DNA from: Sarcocystis neurona
Taxonomy: Eukaryota > Apicomplexa > Conoidasida > Eucoccidiorida > Sarcocystidae
DNA length: 64,000 bases
Assembly: GCA_000727475.1 (NCBI GenBank)
Contig: KL647309.1
Location: 264,617-328,616 of the forward strand
Direction of reading: 5' to 3'
Shown: in pieces, positions 1 to 11,984 of the stretch
How the letters are laid out: every line of letters begins with the position of its first letter
Numbering within the stretch: the first letter of the stretch is position 1
Program-made: the position numbers and the translations under genes
Notes under the pieces: model-generated
What the model saw: only the letters and a program-made list of their open reading frames with translations
Told to the model about the DNA's origin: nothing
The model's database searches: none

Positions 1-340
1 ATATATACATATATATATATATATATATATGTGCGAGCATGCGTTAGAGTACCGACGTCTTCCCCTCTGCTCAAATGTGTAGGCACGTGTGCCTGAAAAA
101 AGGTTTTGTGTGTACGTGGTTATACGGGGAGGAGGTTGGGATTTGGTGCAGCAGAGATCGGCGGACACCGAGACGAAGTGTTTTTCACTGCACACGCAGA
201 AGAAACACAGAACACTCGCATAACACGGCAGCAGAAGACGCTGCGCCCGCAGAGCGCGCGCGTCCAGCGTTTGCCTGCGGACAGAGCCAGAGTAGAAGGC
301 ACAGGCCTTGCTCTCTTTGGTATCTGCGTGCTGCATGCAG

Positions 341-443
341 TCGAAATCGCCTTCTCCTCGAAGCGTGGAAGAACGGACTGCTGGAGCCGCTTCTGCATGC
401 GAGAGACACCCGGGCGCGACGGCTGCAGCAGCTTGCTGATGCG
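341..443 (+). CDS. Internal exon of a plus-strand gene, possible RAP-type protein
   Basis: This 103-nt segment follows an acceptor ending in TGCATGCAG and is followed by a consensus donor, GTGAGC, at 444-449. It enters with one leftover base and leaves in phase 0. The peptide has balanced composition (RNRLLLEAWKNG, then LLEPLLHARDTRARRLQQL) and looks helical. The next exon candidate, at 1303, also opens in phase 0, so the two join cleanly across an 859-nt intron with a CTAAC branch-like site near 1254-1258. Helical repeats of this kind lie upstream of the RAP domain in apicomplexan organellar RNA-binding proteins. That is an inference from texture, not a domain match. Earlier exons must lie upstream of base 1 or remain unseen. 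Confidence 0.4.
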
Positions 444-1302
444 GTGAGCACGCACAAAGAAAGCGTTCCTCAGGCGTGCGTCTTCGCGTCCAACGTATAT
501 GTAGAACTGGGCCTGTGGCTCACTTCGTGGCACGGCAATATCGATAATATGTATGGAAAAAATTCTAGTGTGTTATCGGGGATTTTCGATCGTAAGGGAC
601 AGTCAAGCGACAACTATATTCCCGTGTGTAGCTTTCTCTGTATACAAAGGCATATATCTGTCCACATATGTATATATGTATATATATGTATATATATATA
701 TATATATGTACGTGATCCTTTTTCTTACGAGCGTGCACGCGTTAGCGCATGTCTGTGTGTGTGTCTATTTCGACGGGGTTTTGTGGGTCTCTGTATTTTG
801 CCGTGTTTTCTCAGGTCGTCCCTGCAGTTTCCTCGAATCGGTGTGTGTCCACGTTTGCATGCTGGTCACTCCCATTTTTAGGAAGATGGCCCTGTGCATG
901 CATCCAGAGAGTGCGTACTGCGGGGTTGCGCAGAAGTGGTTTTTGTTTTCGCTTTCTTTTTCGTGTGCATTGCCCCGAAGCATGCAGACGCAGACGTGTC
1001 ATTCACGCGTGCTATAAGGTGGAATGCCCCTCTCTTCGAATATTCTCAGGGCGTGTCTTTGCATGCGCAATGCACCCAGTGGATATGTAAATACGTTTCC
1101 AGCTCTAAACGCACGCGGTGCACCGGCCTACAGCCTCTTCACGTAGCTCGCTACACATCTGTAGACTCGAAGGCCGATGGTCACCGGCTAACAAGTATGT
1201 ACGCACACTCACGTACGCCCACAGATCTACATTTACCTCAAGCATTTGTGTATGCTAACTGGTAGTCATGTGTTGCTGCTGTCTGATGTGGCTGCTGCCC
1301 AG

Positions 1303-2679
1303 CTGTCGCGTGCAACAGGAAACGCAGCAGCAGGCGAAAGGTGGGCACCGGAAAGTTCCACTTTCCACGTGGACGTTGCTGCTGCTCTGCTGTCGCTACA
1401 CGTGAACTACGACGCAGAAGTGCGACTCGAAGACTTGTTTACAGTAGACTTGCTGCTGCACATTCCTCCGGATATTAAGGAGCAGCTGCTGCAGCACCGT
1501 CTGGATACGCAGAGCTTGTCCTCGCAGGAGGAACACCACTACGCACAACAGCTTACACTGCCGGTACAGTACGACGACCTGCAGCAATTACAGCACTGCC
1601 ATCACCAGCAGCCGTCCGGAACCCTGCACCAGCAGCAGGAGGATGCGGATGAGCGCGACTCAGAGCAGCGGCAGCAGGCAGCGCAGCTGCGGCCGAATGA
1701 GCAGCAGAGTTTCCAGGTAGACCCGCCGCACCAGCAACCGCAGCATACCACAGTGCCAGAATACGCGTCAGTCCTCCAACAGCTGCGGCAGGGAGATGGT
1801 GCGCAGCAGCAGGGAGACGCATCGCAGGACGGAGGGGCGCAGCGGTGCGTCGATCAGCGGCAGAGGGAACAGCAGCAGCAGCAGCAACAAGCCCCTACGC
1901 TTGCCAGAACAGTGCAGCACTGGGAAGCTGATGGACGACAAACAGGTGGAGGAGATGAGAAACAAGTAAACACAGCGAGAGAACCCCTCTTTTATGAGCG
2001 TGACAGCTTGCTTGGTGGCCAGCAGAAGCAGCAGCAGTACCAGCAAGAGAGCGTGCTGCCGACGACTGAGCAGCAGCAGCAACGACAGCAGCAGCAAGAG
2101 CAGAGGCATCGGCGGCAGCCTCAGAAAAAAAGGCGCACTCAACAGCGGCAGCACCACCGGGAGCATCAGCAGAACCCTTCGCATGCACAGCGAGTCGTAT
2201 CCTTGCTGCAGGTGCATCACACTTTGCAAGGTCGGTCGTCAGAATCAGCAGCAGCGGAAGAGAAGTACACGCGTGAGCAAGGAGGGAGCACTGTTATCGG
2301 GATGCTGGCGAATGTCGCTCCCCCACCGCTGCTGATGGGCAACACCGAACAACGAGCGGCTGGTGAGGTGTTAATACGCGGCGCCACGTGGTCAGACTCG
2401 CAGCAAGCAGAGCAGGCAGGAAGTTGGAGGCGGGGCAGCGACAAAGGCTTTGCCTGCAGCAGCAGCCGTGGCTGCAGCGGCGGCAATGGGGTAGCTTGGT
2501 GCAGTAGGGATGGGAGAGAAGAACAGAAAGAACTGCGAAGAGGCAGAAGTGGCGGCAAGCCGAAAGAAGTTCATGCAGAGAAGAAGGACGAGGACAAAAA
2601 CAGCTGGCTGACGCAAGCCCCTGCAGAAAAAACGAAAGAATTGCGCTTCGCCATCTCCAGGAGTGACTGGCCTTCATGA
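1303..2679 (+). CDS. Large Gln-rich exon, possible RAP-type organellar protein
   Basis: The exon opens after a pyrimidine-rich acceptor ending in CTGCCCAG and reads 458 codons to a TGA. An in-frame ATG at 1252 would allow a single-exon gene, but the phase match with 341-443 favours splicing. The first ~60 residues are non-repetitive (SSTFHVDVAAALLSLHVN, then FTVDLLLHIPPDIKEQLL). This pattern of FH..VA..L..L followed by an acidic, hydrophobic VDL strand resembles the stretch just before RAP domains in apicomplexan mitochondrial RNA-binding proteins. The diagnostic VDGP-type core of RAP is not visible in the window, so the assignment is weak. The remainder is Gln/Glu/Arg-rich with QQQQ runs and a basic patch (PQKKRRTQQRQHHRE) typical of coccidian insertions. 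The C-terminus is Lys/Glu-rich. Confidence 0.5.
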   Translation: MSRATGNAAAGERWAPESSTFHVDVAAALLSLHVNYDAEVRLEDLFTVDLLLHIPPDIKEQLLQHRLDTQSLSSQEEHHYAQQLTLPVQYDDLQQLQHCHHQQPSGTLHQQQEDADERDSEQRQQAAQLRPNEQQSFQVDPPHQQPQHTTVPEYASVLQQLRQGDGAQQQGDASQDGGAQRCVDQRQREQQQQQQQAPTLARTVQHWEADGRQTGGGDEKQVNTAREPLFYERDSLLGGQQKQQQYQQESVLPTTEQQQQRQQQQEQRHRRQPQKKRRTQQRQHHREHQQNPSHAQRVVSLLQVHHTLQGRSSESAAAEEKYTREQGGSTVIGMLANVAPPPLLMGNTEQRAAGEVLIRGATWSDSQQAEQAGSWRRGSDKGFACSSSRGCSGGNGVAWCSRDGREEQKELRRGRSGGKPKEVHAEKKDEDKNSWLTQAPAEKTKELRFAISRSDWPS

Positions 2680-3600
2680 ATACATATTGCACTCATGCAG
2701 GGAGGACCGACATGCATGTTCCGCATGCGCTGGAGGGGCGCAGCATGTAGCTTTTGCCGGGCGAGCGACCGAAGGCATGCGTTACTGGCACTCACTCGGC
2801 TTTTCAGCGTGTTCTCACAATGCAGTCACACATGTGTCTTCTTCCATTGTGTGTGTAGCAGCTTCTTTCTTGTCCAGGGTTTCCCACCTAAGCGAGTCTG
2901 TCACCTCTGTGTCCACGGGAAGCGCGGGAGTTGAAGTAGAATTTGTATGTGGTGCACACGCGTGACACAACAGTGATTTGGAGAGTCGGCAAGTGGATCT
3001 AAGTAGTGTGTGGGTATATGTATATTGGACATACGTGTGTTAAAAACTCTGCCCACGCTTTCTGCATCTGCAGGGCTCTTCAGACGTTCACTGTTTTTCT
3101 TGGTTCTGCGTGGACAATGTACGTGAGATCCGGCTCGAACGTGTTTCCCAGCATGCAGCGCCTATTCTACGAACATCGCGTTGCAGAGAAAAGGGTTGAG
3201 ACTCACTGTACACCAATGTGGCGGCGTGTTGCCTGCTTGCGAACTACCCTGAGCGCACGGAGTCGAAACCAGAGGTGTCTGACTGCACGTGCCGCGTATA
3301 AAACATCGCCGCACACCGATGCTGTCTACGTCCGCAGCGGGCATCGATGGTGCATGCACTTCTCGTGCATGCGTTAATGCAGCGGATGCCGCGCAGTAAA
3401 TCGCGTACTCCCACACGTTCCTGCTGCGTAATTGTGGGGAAGTGCAGGTGGCGGATACGCCGGCAGCCGAGGTCTTTTGCACGTGTTGTGCATGCGAAAC
3501 GACTGTGGCACAACTTGCTGGCATGCGGCGCTTGCAAGCACACACCTAAACAGTCTGCTGCGCGTCCTCGCGCGCATCACCGCCTGTCGTGGGCCTTGTG
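2680..3600. other. Repeat-poor stretch downstream of the Gln-rich exon
   Basis: There is little microsatellite here and several TGCATGC palindromes, for example at 3351-3358 and 3366-3370. Short frames are open on both strands, but none shows a domain or a convincing pair of splice signals. It could hold the 3' UTR or further exons of the upstream gene. I see no RNA gene in it. Confidence 0.4.
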
Positions 3601-5703
3601 TTTCTGCAACCTGTAGACTTCGGTGAAATGGAGTGTCCTTGTATCTACAAATATACACATATGCCTGTGCACACTTATATACATATATATATATATATCC
3701 ATATATATATACATATATGTATATACGTATATATACACATGGTTGGCTCGAAAATTATTTGTGTGAATACTTGTCTTTCAGAGAACGTTGTGGTAGATCG
3801 ACGTTCCGCATGCGTGCTCGTGTGTGTGTTGGTGATTGAACGCAGTAAAAAAAAAAATCCTCCCCCTTTCGCCGACCCGCGTACACGCACTGGCGCGTGC
3901 GTATAGAGTACACACTGTGTCTCTGTCTTCCTTCGTCTGTGTCTCTGTCTCCCGTCTCTGTGGAAAGTCACTCCGCATGTATTTCGGGAAGCCAGGCACA
4001 AGTGAACAATTTTTTCTCCCCAGGAAAGTTGAAAATAGCCCGAAGGCAAGAGGTGCAAGTCGGCGTCGTGCTGTCCTGCGACAGTGAATAGCACAGGAGT
4101 GAGCTGTTCCTTTTCCCCGTTTTCCACGTGCGTGTCTCACACGTTTCGAAGGCCTGCGTGTCTCTCTGTCTCTCTCTCGATGAAAAAGAAGTGAAGAATA
4201 TAAGTCTGCACCTTGAGATACCCTCCAGTTGTGTCTTTTTTCTGTTTCTCTCTCTGCACGACTTTGCAACGTGAGGTGCTTTTCAAGTGCACCTTTTCTT
4301 TGTTTCTCTGTTTGTCGTCAGTTTCAACACAGAGAAAGTACGTTGATAGTTCTGCAGCTTGCTGCTCCATGCGGTTGCGTTCATTTGAGCGTGACTGCAG
4401 CAAGCTGTCAGGAGAACAGACCGGCTGAAGAATGTGTGTGTGCGGCATTAGGCGGGGAGTACACACCCCTCCTCATAGAGAAAGGTCAAGCAGAGGGGCA
4501 GCTACGTGCACGCAGAGCAGCTTCAGGTTTAGCAAAAAAGCAGCAGCGAAGCCGTGTTTTCGTTCGTCGGTTTCTCCTGCTGTTTACTCTCCCCGTCCTT
4601 TTCCCAGCGAGACTTGCTGCTCCCCTTCACGACTGGTGCTCTCCTCCATTACATCTATGTGTTGCCATACATTCGTACAAATATACAACAGCATTTGTGA
4701 AAATATATTGACATATCTATTGAGACATAGACAGACAGACAGAAAGAAACATAAATCTGTTTCTCCCTCTCTCTCTCTCTATCTATATATATATGTGTAT
4801 GGTTAGATGTATAGAGAGAGATTTTGACACACAGGTACACAGACATATACATACATATACGCGAAAGCAGAAACAGATATTTACACAAACACACACAGAC
4901 ATACGTATACAAACACATGTATACATACAAAATGCGTAATATGTGCATCTCACGTAATACATATATGATAAATAGTATATATACTACGTTTTATATATAT
5001 GTAGAGAGAGAGAGAGCGACACACACACAGAGAAAGAGACAGAGAGAGACTCAGGGATCGAAACATTAAAACCTGTCTATTTACCTATCCACATATCCTC
5101 GTACCTACACAAGTAAATATATATATATGTATATGTATATAGGGACGTCTACGATTAATGCAGGTGTATGCTGCCAGAGAGGGAGAGAAAGAGATTTCTG
5201 TACATAGCTTCACATCTACATATATATATATATATATGTACATAAATAATATATGTAATATATAAAAGTACACATATACATAATATATGATGCACATAAA
5301 ATATATAGTATGTTATGTATTATATACTGAGGGACGCAGCTTGCCAACCTTCGGAGTTGTGTTTGAGCCAGGATTTTCCCACACTTACGCACAGAGAGAC
5401 GAGTCAGAGTATATAACGAAGGACTCTACTCACGTACGAGACAGATAAAACGCTACCCATGCGTACTCCCTCCATATACAAAAGAAAGCTCTACCTAACA
5501 ATATATACAGATCTTGGAGCAACAGGTGTCCGGAATATATATATGTATAGGCATCCATGTAGTCACGTGTAAATATAGAGGTATATGTTTGTAGCGAGAG
5601 GAATACAGACAGAAATTACGTAGAAATAAAGAGAGAGAAAGAGACACAGAGACATATAGAAGAGGATGCGTATACATGTACAGATAAGCCGCTACGTACA
5701 TAG

Positions 5704-5738
<35 letters not shown>

Positions 5739-5880
5739 TAGATAGATAGAGAACTCCGTCGGACAAAATTCTCCGTGCGGCAGCGCATGCAGTCACAAGT
5801 ACGGGAGAGACGGCTGCTGCTCGGCTACGCGTCACCCAAAATGTCTCTGTTCCTATAAGAGTAGAAGCGAACGTTTCTGC
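3600..5880. repeat. AT, GA, CA and GATA microsatellite island
   Basis: Tracts include TATATA blocks (3678-3740, 4775-4800, 4970-5000, 5218-5240, 5703-5720), GAGA runs (5005-5055, 5720-5755) and ACAC/AGAC runs near 4720-5050. A short repeat-poor part at 3780-4640 separates two blocks. No frame is supported; translations of Tyr/Ile, His/Thr or Ser/Leu runs come from the dinucleotides. Confidence 0.85.
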
Positions 5881-6039
5881 TTGCGAAGAGAAGCAGCAGC
5901 AGCTGTGGCAATCACACGAGCAGCAGCTCGTCGAAAGGAAGTCGATTGCAATTGCTCTGGGTCTGTCTCTGTGCGGCAGCCCGAGCAGGTACAGCAGCAA
6001 CAGCAGTCACGAATGCAGTCCCTTTTCTCTGCTGCAATT

Positions 6040-6336
6040 TCAACAGCATCGTCTGCTGCTGCTGCTGCTGTTTCTTCAGTCTGCGAGATTGTTGCTGTGG
6101 ATTTCGGGAGCTCGGGCTTCTTTTCCCTGCTTCGCGTCTCGTCCACAGTCTTCGCTGTTGCTGCTGCTGCTGCTGTTGATGGTGATGTTGCTGCTGGTGC
6201 TGCTCTTGGTGCGGCTGCCGCTGCTCCTCTTGCTGCTGGTGCCGGTGCTGCTGTTGCTGCTGCTGCTGTTGCTGCTGCTGCTGTTGCTGCTGCTGTTGTT
6301 ACTGCTGCTGTTGTTGCTGCTGTTGTTGCTGCTGTC

Positions 6337-6367
<31 letters not shown>

Positions 6368-6387
6368 TTGGTGGTGCTGTTGCTCCA

Positions 6388-6421
<34 letters not shown>

Positions 6422-6440
6422 CTGGTGCTGCTGTCGCCGC
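6040..6440. repeat. (CTG)n/(CTGTTG)n tract at the 3' end of a minus-strand gene
   Basis: There is an almost continuous CTG/TTG triplet tract, purest at 6240-6430. On the minus strand it reads as a Gln run of CAG and CAA codons. A TAA at 6299-6301 stands within the run where the neighbouring codons are CAA or CAG, so a single C-to-T change could have made this stop. Confidence 0.85.
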
Positions 6441-9400
6441 TCCAAGGCAGGGAGGACTAGCATGCCTCCTGACGCGGCCAGTTTATCGACTTCTCGAGTT
6501 GCATATAAGTCACTTCCCCCCGCCAAGGAAGACGACTGAAGGAGCGCGAGCCACGCCCCTCGCTGGCCTCCTAGCATCGCGCCTTGTGCTGCGGCTGCTG
6601 CTGCGGCGTCCAGTGCTGCTGCCAGCGTTCCGTCTGCCACAGCCTCGCGATTCGCTGACGGTGCTGCTTGCCCTGCTGCTTCTGCTGCTGCTTCTCGGGC
6701 TTCTGGGTCTGTTGCTGCTGCTGCCGTCAACTCCTCAGCGGGGGCTGCCGTTGCTGCTCGTGTCACGTCTACAACCGCTGCTCCTGCTGCTCCTGCGCGG
6801 TCTCCTGATGCTGCTGCAGGGTTCGCGAGTGCTGGTTGTTTAGCGACTATTGTTGCTGGCTTTGCGGCTGTCGGGGGCGGCTTCGTAGCTGCAGCGGCAG
6901 CAGCTGCTGCTTCGGCCTCTGCCGCCTGTCTACCTGCCTTTGCTGCTGCTGAGTGTACAGAAGCGCGCGTTGCTCCTTCCTCGCTGGCTGCAGCAGCCGC
7001 AGCAGCAGCCACAGCAGCCGTAGTAGCAGGCGAGAGGAGCTGCGTCAAGGTTGCTGCTGCTGGAGGCAGTCCTCGCCGGGCCGACAAAGCCGCTCGTTGC
7101 TGCTGCTCTTCCTGCAGCATGTCGTGAGCCGTTCCTGCAGGCACGGGAACTATACTTCGCACGAAGGGGCTGCCGTTTCTTGCTCCAGCCTGCTGCTGTT
7201 CCTCACCTCGCGCCTGACGCTGCTGCTTTTGCTCTCTCTCCGACTCATGCTGCCGCTCTCCCAGCTGCTGCTGCTGCTCTCCCAGCTGCTGCTGCTGCTC
7301 TCCAGCTGCTGCTGCTGCTCTCCCAGCTGCTGCTGCTGCTCTCCAGCTGCTGCTGCTGCTCTCCAGCTGCTGCTGCTGNNNNNNNNNNNNNNNNNNNNNN
7401 NNNNNNNNNNNNNNNNNNNNNNNNNNNNNNNNNNNNNNNNNNNNNNNNNNNNNNNNNNNNNNNNNNNNNNNNNNNNNNNNNNNNNNNNNNNNNNNNNNNN
7501 NNNNNNNNNNNNNNNNNNNNNNNNNNNNNNNNNNNNNNNNNNNNNNNNNNNNNNNNNNNNNNNNNNNNNNNNNNNNNNNNNNNNNNNNNNNNNNNNNNNN
7601 NNNNNNNNNNNNNNNNNNNNNNNNNNNNNNNNNNNNNNNNNNNNNNNNNNNNNNNNNNNNNNNNNNNNNNNNNNNNNNNNNNNNNNNNNNNNNNNNNNNN
7701 NNNNNNNNNNNNNNNNNNNNNNNNNAGCTGCTGCTGCTGCTCTCCCAGCTGCTGCTGCTGCTCTCCCAGCTGCTGCTGCTGCTCTCCGTGTCGCTGTTGC
7801 TGTTCCACTTTCTGCGGCTGCTCCGGACATAGGAGCTGCTGCTGCCTCAAGACCGGCTGCTGTCGCGGCTGCTGCCAGAGCAAATCTTCTTCGTCTTCTT
7901 CGTCCCACGCATGACGGTGTGCGCCCTTCTGAAAGAAGGGGAGATATGCTTCCATCTGGTCATACGGCGTGACGGTTGCTGGTGCTGGTTCGTAAACACC
8001 AAAGCGTGTGGAGGTTACGCGGGACTCTTCGTCATTTGCTGCTGATGGAGGACTCCCTCCTCCCCCTGCTGCTGCAGCACTGCTGCTGCTGTTGTTGCCG
8101 CACGTGCTTCCTCCTCTGCTGCTTCCCCAGTCGCGCTGCTGGTGCTCTGCTGAACTGTCCCATTTCTTCCCGTCCTGCGTGGCTGGCTCCTGCTCTCGCT
8201 GCGTTGCCTTTTCGTCGTCTTCCTTCTCTCGTGGAGGTTGCTGCCGTTCCCGTTGCTGCTGTTGCTGCTGCTCTTCGCGCTTGCGGCGGTCTGCCAGCGC
8301 CAGCCACTGCGCTGTGGAAAAAGCAACTCGTTCGACTTTCACGGACGGCGCTGCTGCTCCAACGCAAGCTGCTGCTGCTCGCCCTGCGGCTGCTGTTGTT
8401 GCTGTTGGTCCTGACGCTGCTGCTGCAGGCAATGCTGTCCTAGGGGCTCCTGCAGCTCCGGTAGATGCTTGCCGCGCTTCTTCCGCTGCTGGTGCTGCGG
8501 ATCCTCCTCCTCCTTTCCCCCCCTTCGTTGCTGTTGCTGCTTCTGATGTTGCCTGTTGAATGGCCGCCTGCTGCTGCGCGTTGCTCGTTTCGACTGCTGC
8601 CTGGCGCATCCCCCCCTGCAGCAACGCCGCTGCCGCACAGTCTTCTTCCTGAGCCTGCTGCAGCTGCTCTTCCCTTCGCTGCTGGTGCTGCTGCGCCTCT
8701 GCCAGTTGCTGTTGCTGCTGTTGCTGTCCTGCCAGCTGCCGCTGCTGCCGCCGCTGCTCTTCCGTCGGTTGCTGTCCCTGCGTTGTCATCTGCTGCTGTC
8801 GCCGCTGCGACGCCACCTGCTGCAGCTGCTGCTCCACGGCCACCACCTGCTGCTGCTGCTGTTTCCTCCTTCTCTGCTCCTGTATCGTCGCCCCCTTGTC
8901 TCGTAGCTGCTGGAGAAATTCCGCGAGTTCTTCTTCGGTCAGAAACAGCCGACCGGCCCGCATCAGCTCTCCTTCGTCAAATAATCCGTCCTCTTCTCCT
9001 TCCTCTAGCGGCGTCGTTGGTCCGCAACTCTCTGCTGGTGGCCACCCGTCTGCTGCTGTTGCTGCTGCGGTGCTTTTCGCTCCTGCTGTCGCAGCATTTG
9101 TTTCGGCGGTGGCCCGTGCTGCTGCCGCCGCTGCTGCTGCTACGCCTGATGGCAGGACCAGCGAGGAAGTGCTGAGCTGCTGCGGCTGTTGCTGCAGAGG
9201 CAGCGCGCCCAGCAGCGGCTCCAAGCGGTCGGGGCGACGAGGCAGTGGCAGGCAGGGGTGCGCAGCTGCGGCCACAGCAGCAGCGGCTGCTGCAGCAAGC
9301 GCACGTGGGGACTGCGGTTCTCTGTGTTTCAGCGCGGCAGCAGCCACTGCGGCAGGGAGGGGACTTGCAGCAGCAGCAGTGGCAGCTGCAACAGCAGCAG

Positions 9401-11384
9401 CTTCTGCAGGAGTCGGAGCAGCAGCAGCAAGCGCAGCAGCAGGATCGCCGTCCTCGGCGAGGACATACGCCCCGCAGGCTGCTGCTCGGTCGAGGTGCTG
9501 CCGTGCGACAGCTGCAAAACTCTCTGGGTTTGCAAGCGCTGCTGCTGTTGCTGCCGCACAAGCAGCTGCTGCTCGGTGAGGCTCCCCAGGAAACGCTTCT
9601 TTGAATGGTTGGGAGAGCGCATCGGCAGAAGCAGCAGCCTCACACAGCGGATCTGCTGCCTCTGCAAAAAGCGCGTCGCCGCTTCCGCTCAGCTGCTCCC
9701 TCAGGACGAGAGGAGGAACTAATAGTCTCGCAGAAGCTGCTGGTCCATCTGCTGGTGCTGCTGCTGGTGCATCTGCTGCTGCTGGTACAACTGCTACTGC
9801 TGTTGCATCTGCCGCTTTTCCTGCTGCTGCAGCTGCTATCCCCCCACCTGCTGGTGCCGCATTACTACTGCCACAAGCGCCAGCAGAATCAGCGGCAGGA
9901 ATCGCTACCGGACGACCAGCAGCAGCATGGTGCCCCCCCGCCCCACCTGCAGTGACGACAGCGCCGTCGTCAACCGCAGCAGGAGCAGCACCAGCAGGAG
10001 TAGCAACAGCAGGAGTAGCAACAGCAGGAGCAGCGGCAGGAGGAGCAGGAGGAGAAGCAGCAGCGAGTCGGCAGTACCGACGGAAGAGAGAAAGCTGCTG
10101 CGCCTGATGAGTTCGCCTTACCATCTGCTTTAGTAGTTGTTCTCGCTGCAGCTGCCCGAGAATTTCAAGCGTCAGCTGTCGCAGTGCTGCGTCTTCCCCT
10201 GCTGCTCCGCTCCTCCCACGGTGCTGCTGTCGCTGGTGCTCATTTTCTCCTCTGCCCTCCACGACCACCTCCTGCTGCTGCTCTCCCTCCGCCCCACACT
10301 CCAAGTACCCTCCCACATGCGCGGGAAGCTTCGAAAAGGTGTGGAATGGCAGCCGCGGCTGCTGCTGCTCCTGCGCGTGCTGCTGCTGATGGATGTGCTG
10401 CTCCCCGTCGTGCCTTTGCAGCGGCTCCAGCTGCGCGTGCTGCTGGTGCTGGTGCTGGTGCGAGGCGCAGTCCTCCGGTGCGACGGTCTGCTGCTGCACC
10501 CGCTGCTGCCGCGTTTTGCTGCTGGACCACTTTTCCCGTGCTGCATATCGCCGCGCCTCTGGGACCCCAGGGAACAAACAAGAAGCAGTAGCAGCAGTTT
10601 GAGGCTCGTACTCCGCCCCGACATCCCTTACCACCCGCTCGTACAACTTCATTTCACTGCTGCTGCTTCGGCTTTGTCTTTTGGCTGCTTCTTCTGCTCC
10701 TGTTGCTGCCTCTTCCTCCTCTTTTGCTTTTCCTGCTACTGCCTCGTCGTCTGCTTCTTCACTCGCTGGAGCTGCTGCTGCTGTGGCTGCTGCGCGGGGA
10801 GTCGCCTTCTCTCCCCATCCGCGCCTCGCTTCGGCGTAGACGTGGGCTGCAATGTCCAACTCCGCGTCTTGTATCTGTCGCACTCCGTGGTGGCGTTCTT
10901 CCTGCTGCTGCTGGCGGTCTTCCTGCTGCTGCTGCTGACGTCCCATGTCCCTCTGGTGCGTTAACGCCTGCTGCAGCGCCTGCACGGCCTCCGCTGCTAC
11001 TGCTGCTGGACCTGGGGCTGCTGCTTCGTCTTTTGCTGCGGCACACACCCGTGCCGCTGCTGCTGCTTGTTCTGCTCCCGCTGCCACTGCTGCTACTTCT
11101 GCGTCTTTTCCTGCTGCGCCTGGACTAGGTGAGGCTGCTTCCCCGCGTTGCTGCGAAGCTGCATTAGCTTCCGCAGCAGCTGCTGCCACCGCTTGAGCCA
11201 GAGCCCTGCGCTTCTGTCTCAGGGCAGCGTCCTCCGCGGCAACGACCTGCGCTGCTTCTTCAGCAGCAGCAGCTGCAGCAGCAGCCCCACCAGGACTCGG
11301 ACTGAACAGATGCAGCAGCTCCCGAGGGGGACCTTTCCACGCTTTGATTTTCTTGATAAGCGCCGCTGCCTTCTCCGGCTGCAT
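6299..11384 (-). CDS. Gln/Ala-rich coccidian protein, broken by an assembly gap
   Basis: I chose the ATG at 11382-11384 (MQPEKAAALIKKIKAWKG). The frame is open 51 codons further upstream, but that part only translates a GTGTGC-rich leader. From 11384 to the gap the frame is open for about 1220 codons. Non-repetitive islands sit between Gln, Ala and Glu runs: LPFHTFSKLPAHVGGYLECG, a helical LTLEILGQLQREQLLKQ, an acidic FLTEEELAEFLQQLRDKG, and SRVTSTRFGVYEPAPATV before the gap. After the gap the likely frame is offset by one and reads VPVPAGTAHDML and later GGSDLYATREVDKL before a Gln run and the TAA at 6299. I recognise no domain, signal peptide or membrane segment. The family is unknown; the helical islands suggest a scaffold-like protein. 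Introns cannot be excluded, and the 3' end is uncertain. Confidence 0.55.
7256..7792. repeat. 20/21-bp coding minisatellite interrupted by a gap
   Basis: The plus-strand unit is CTCTCCCAGCTGCTGCTGCTG (21 bp). A 20-bp variant lacks one C. Left of the gap the order is 21, 21, 20, 21, 20, then 20 running into N. Right of the gap the complete units are 21 bp. On the minus strand a 21-bp unit encodes QQQQLGE. Each 20-bp unit shifts the reading frame by one base, so the number of short units modulo three decides whether the gene stays open. Confidence 0.9.
7379..7725. other. Assembly gap (347 N) inside the minisatellite
   Basis: The run of N has the same 20/21-bp repeat on both sides. The true length and unit count are unknown, so the frame of the host gene cannot be carried across it. 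Confidence 0.99.
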
Positions 11385-11399
11385 GCTCACAGCACATAA

Positions 11400-11980
11400 C
11401 GGCACACACACACATAAACAGAGGCAGACACAAGCAGCAACAAGGCGGGAAGCTTCTTTTGACACGCGTGCAAACGTATTGCTGCGGCATCCGCTGCTGC
11501 CATGCATTAGCCTGCCGTCGTCTCTGTCTGCCAGCACTCGCGTTTTGCTGCGCTGCTGTTTGCGTCCGACAGACCACCGCGCTGGATTCGCTGCTGCTGC
11601 AGGTGTTGCTGCTGCTGGTGCTGCTGCTGGTGCTGCTGCACGCTTCAGACCCTGCTGCTGCTGCGGGTCTCACACACGCGCGAACGAAGAACGCGGCTGG
11701 GCAGCAGGGTCACCGCAGCAGCAAAAGGCAGAAGTACCGCTCCTGTGGCAGGGTCTCCTCCTCCTAATACACCCACCCATACGTATCACTAATATATTTT
11801 CGACTGTCTGGGCAGAGGGAACCAGGCTGCACGCGTGCGTGGGAGTTGCCGCCTACTTGAGAGCTCGACGGTGTGTGCATGCGAAGGTAAAGCTCGTTGC
11901 TCTTCACAAAGATATGTACGATAACACGAACGCAAACATGTAGGCGCACGTCACCCGTATATAGGCGCGTAGAAACATTC
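11400..11980. other. Region upstream of the 6.3-11.4 kb gene
   Basis: It holds a CA-rich patch (11400-11440), a CTG tract (11585-11670) and mixed sequence to 11980. It may contain the 5' UTR and promoter of the minus-strand gene starting at 11384. No TATA-like or initiator element can be named with confidence. Confidence 0.35.
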
Positions 11981-11984
11981 TAAC

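Noticed and set aside
7245..11537. Start of the Gln/Ala-rich ORF at 11537
   Set aside because: The first 51 codons only translate a CA/GT-rich leader, and the ATG at 11384 begins sensible protein. The downstream end at 7245 is an artefact of reading through N in an unknown frame.
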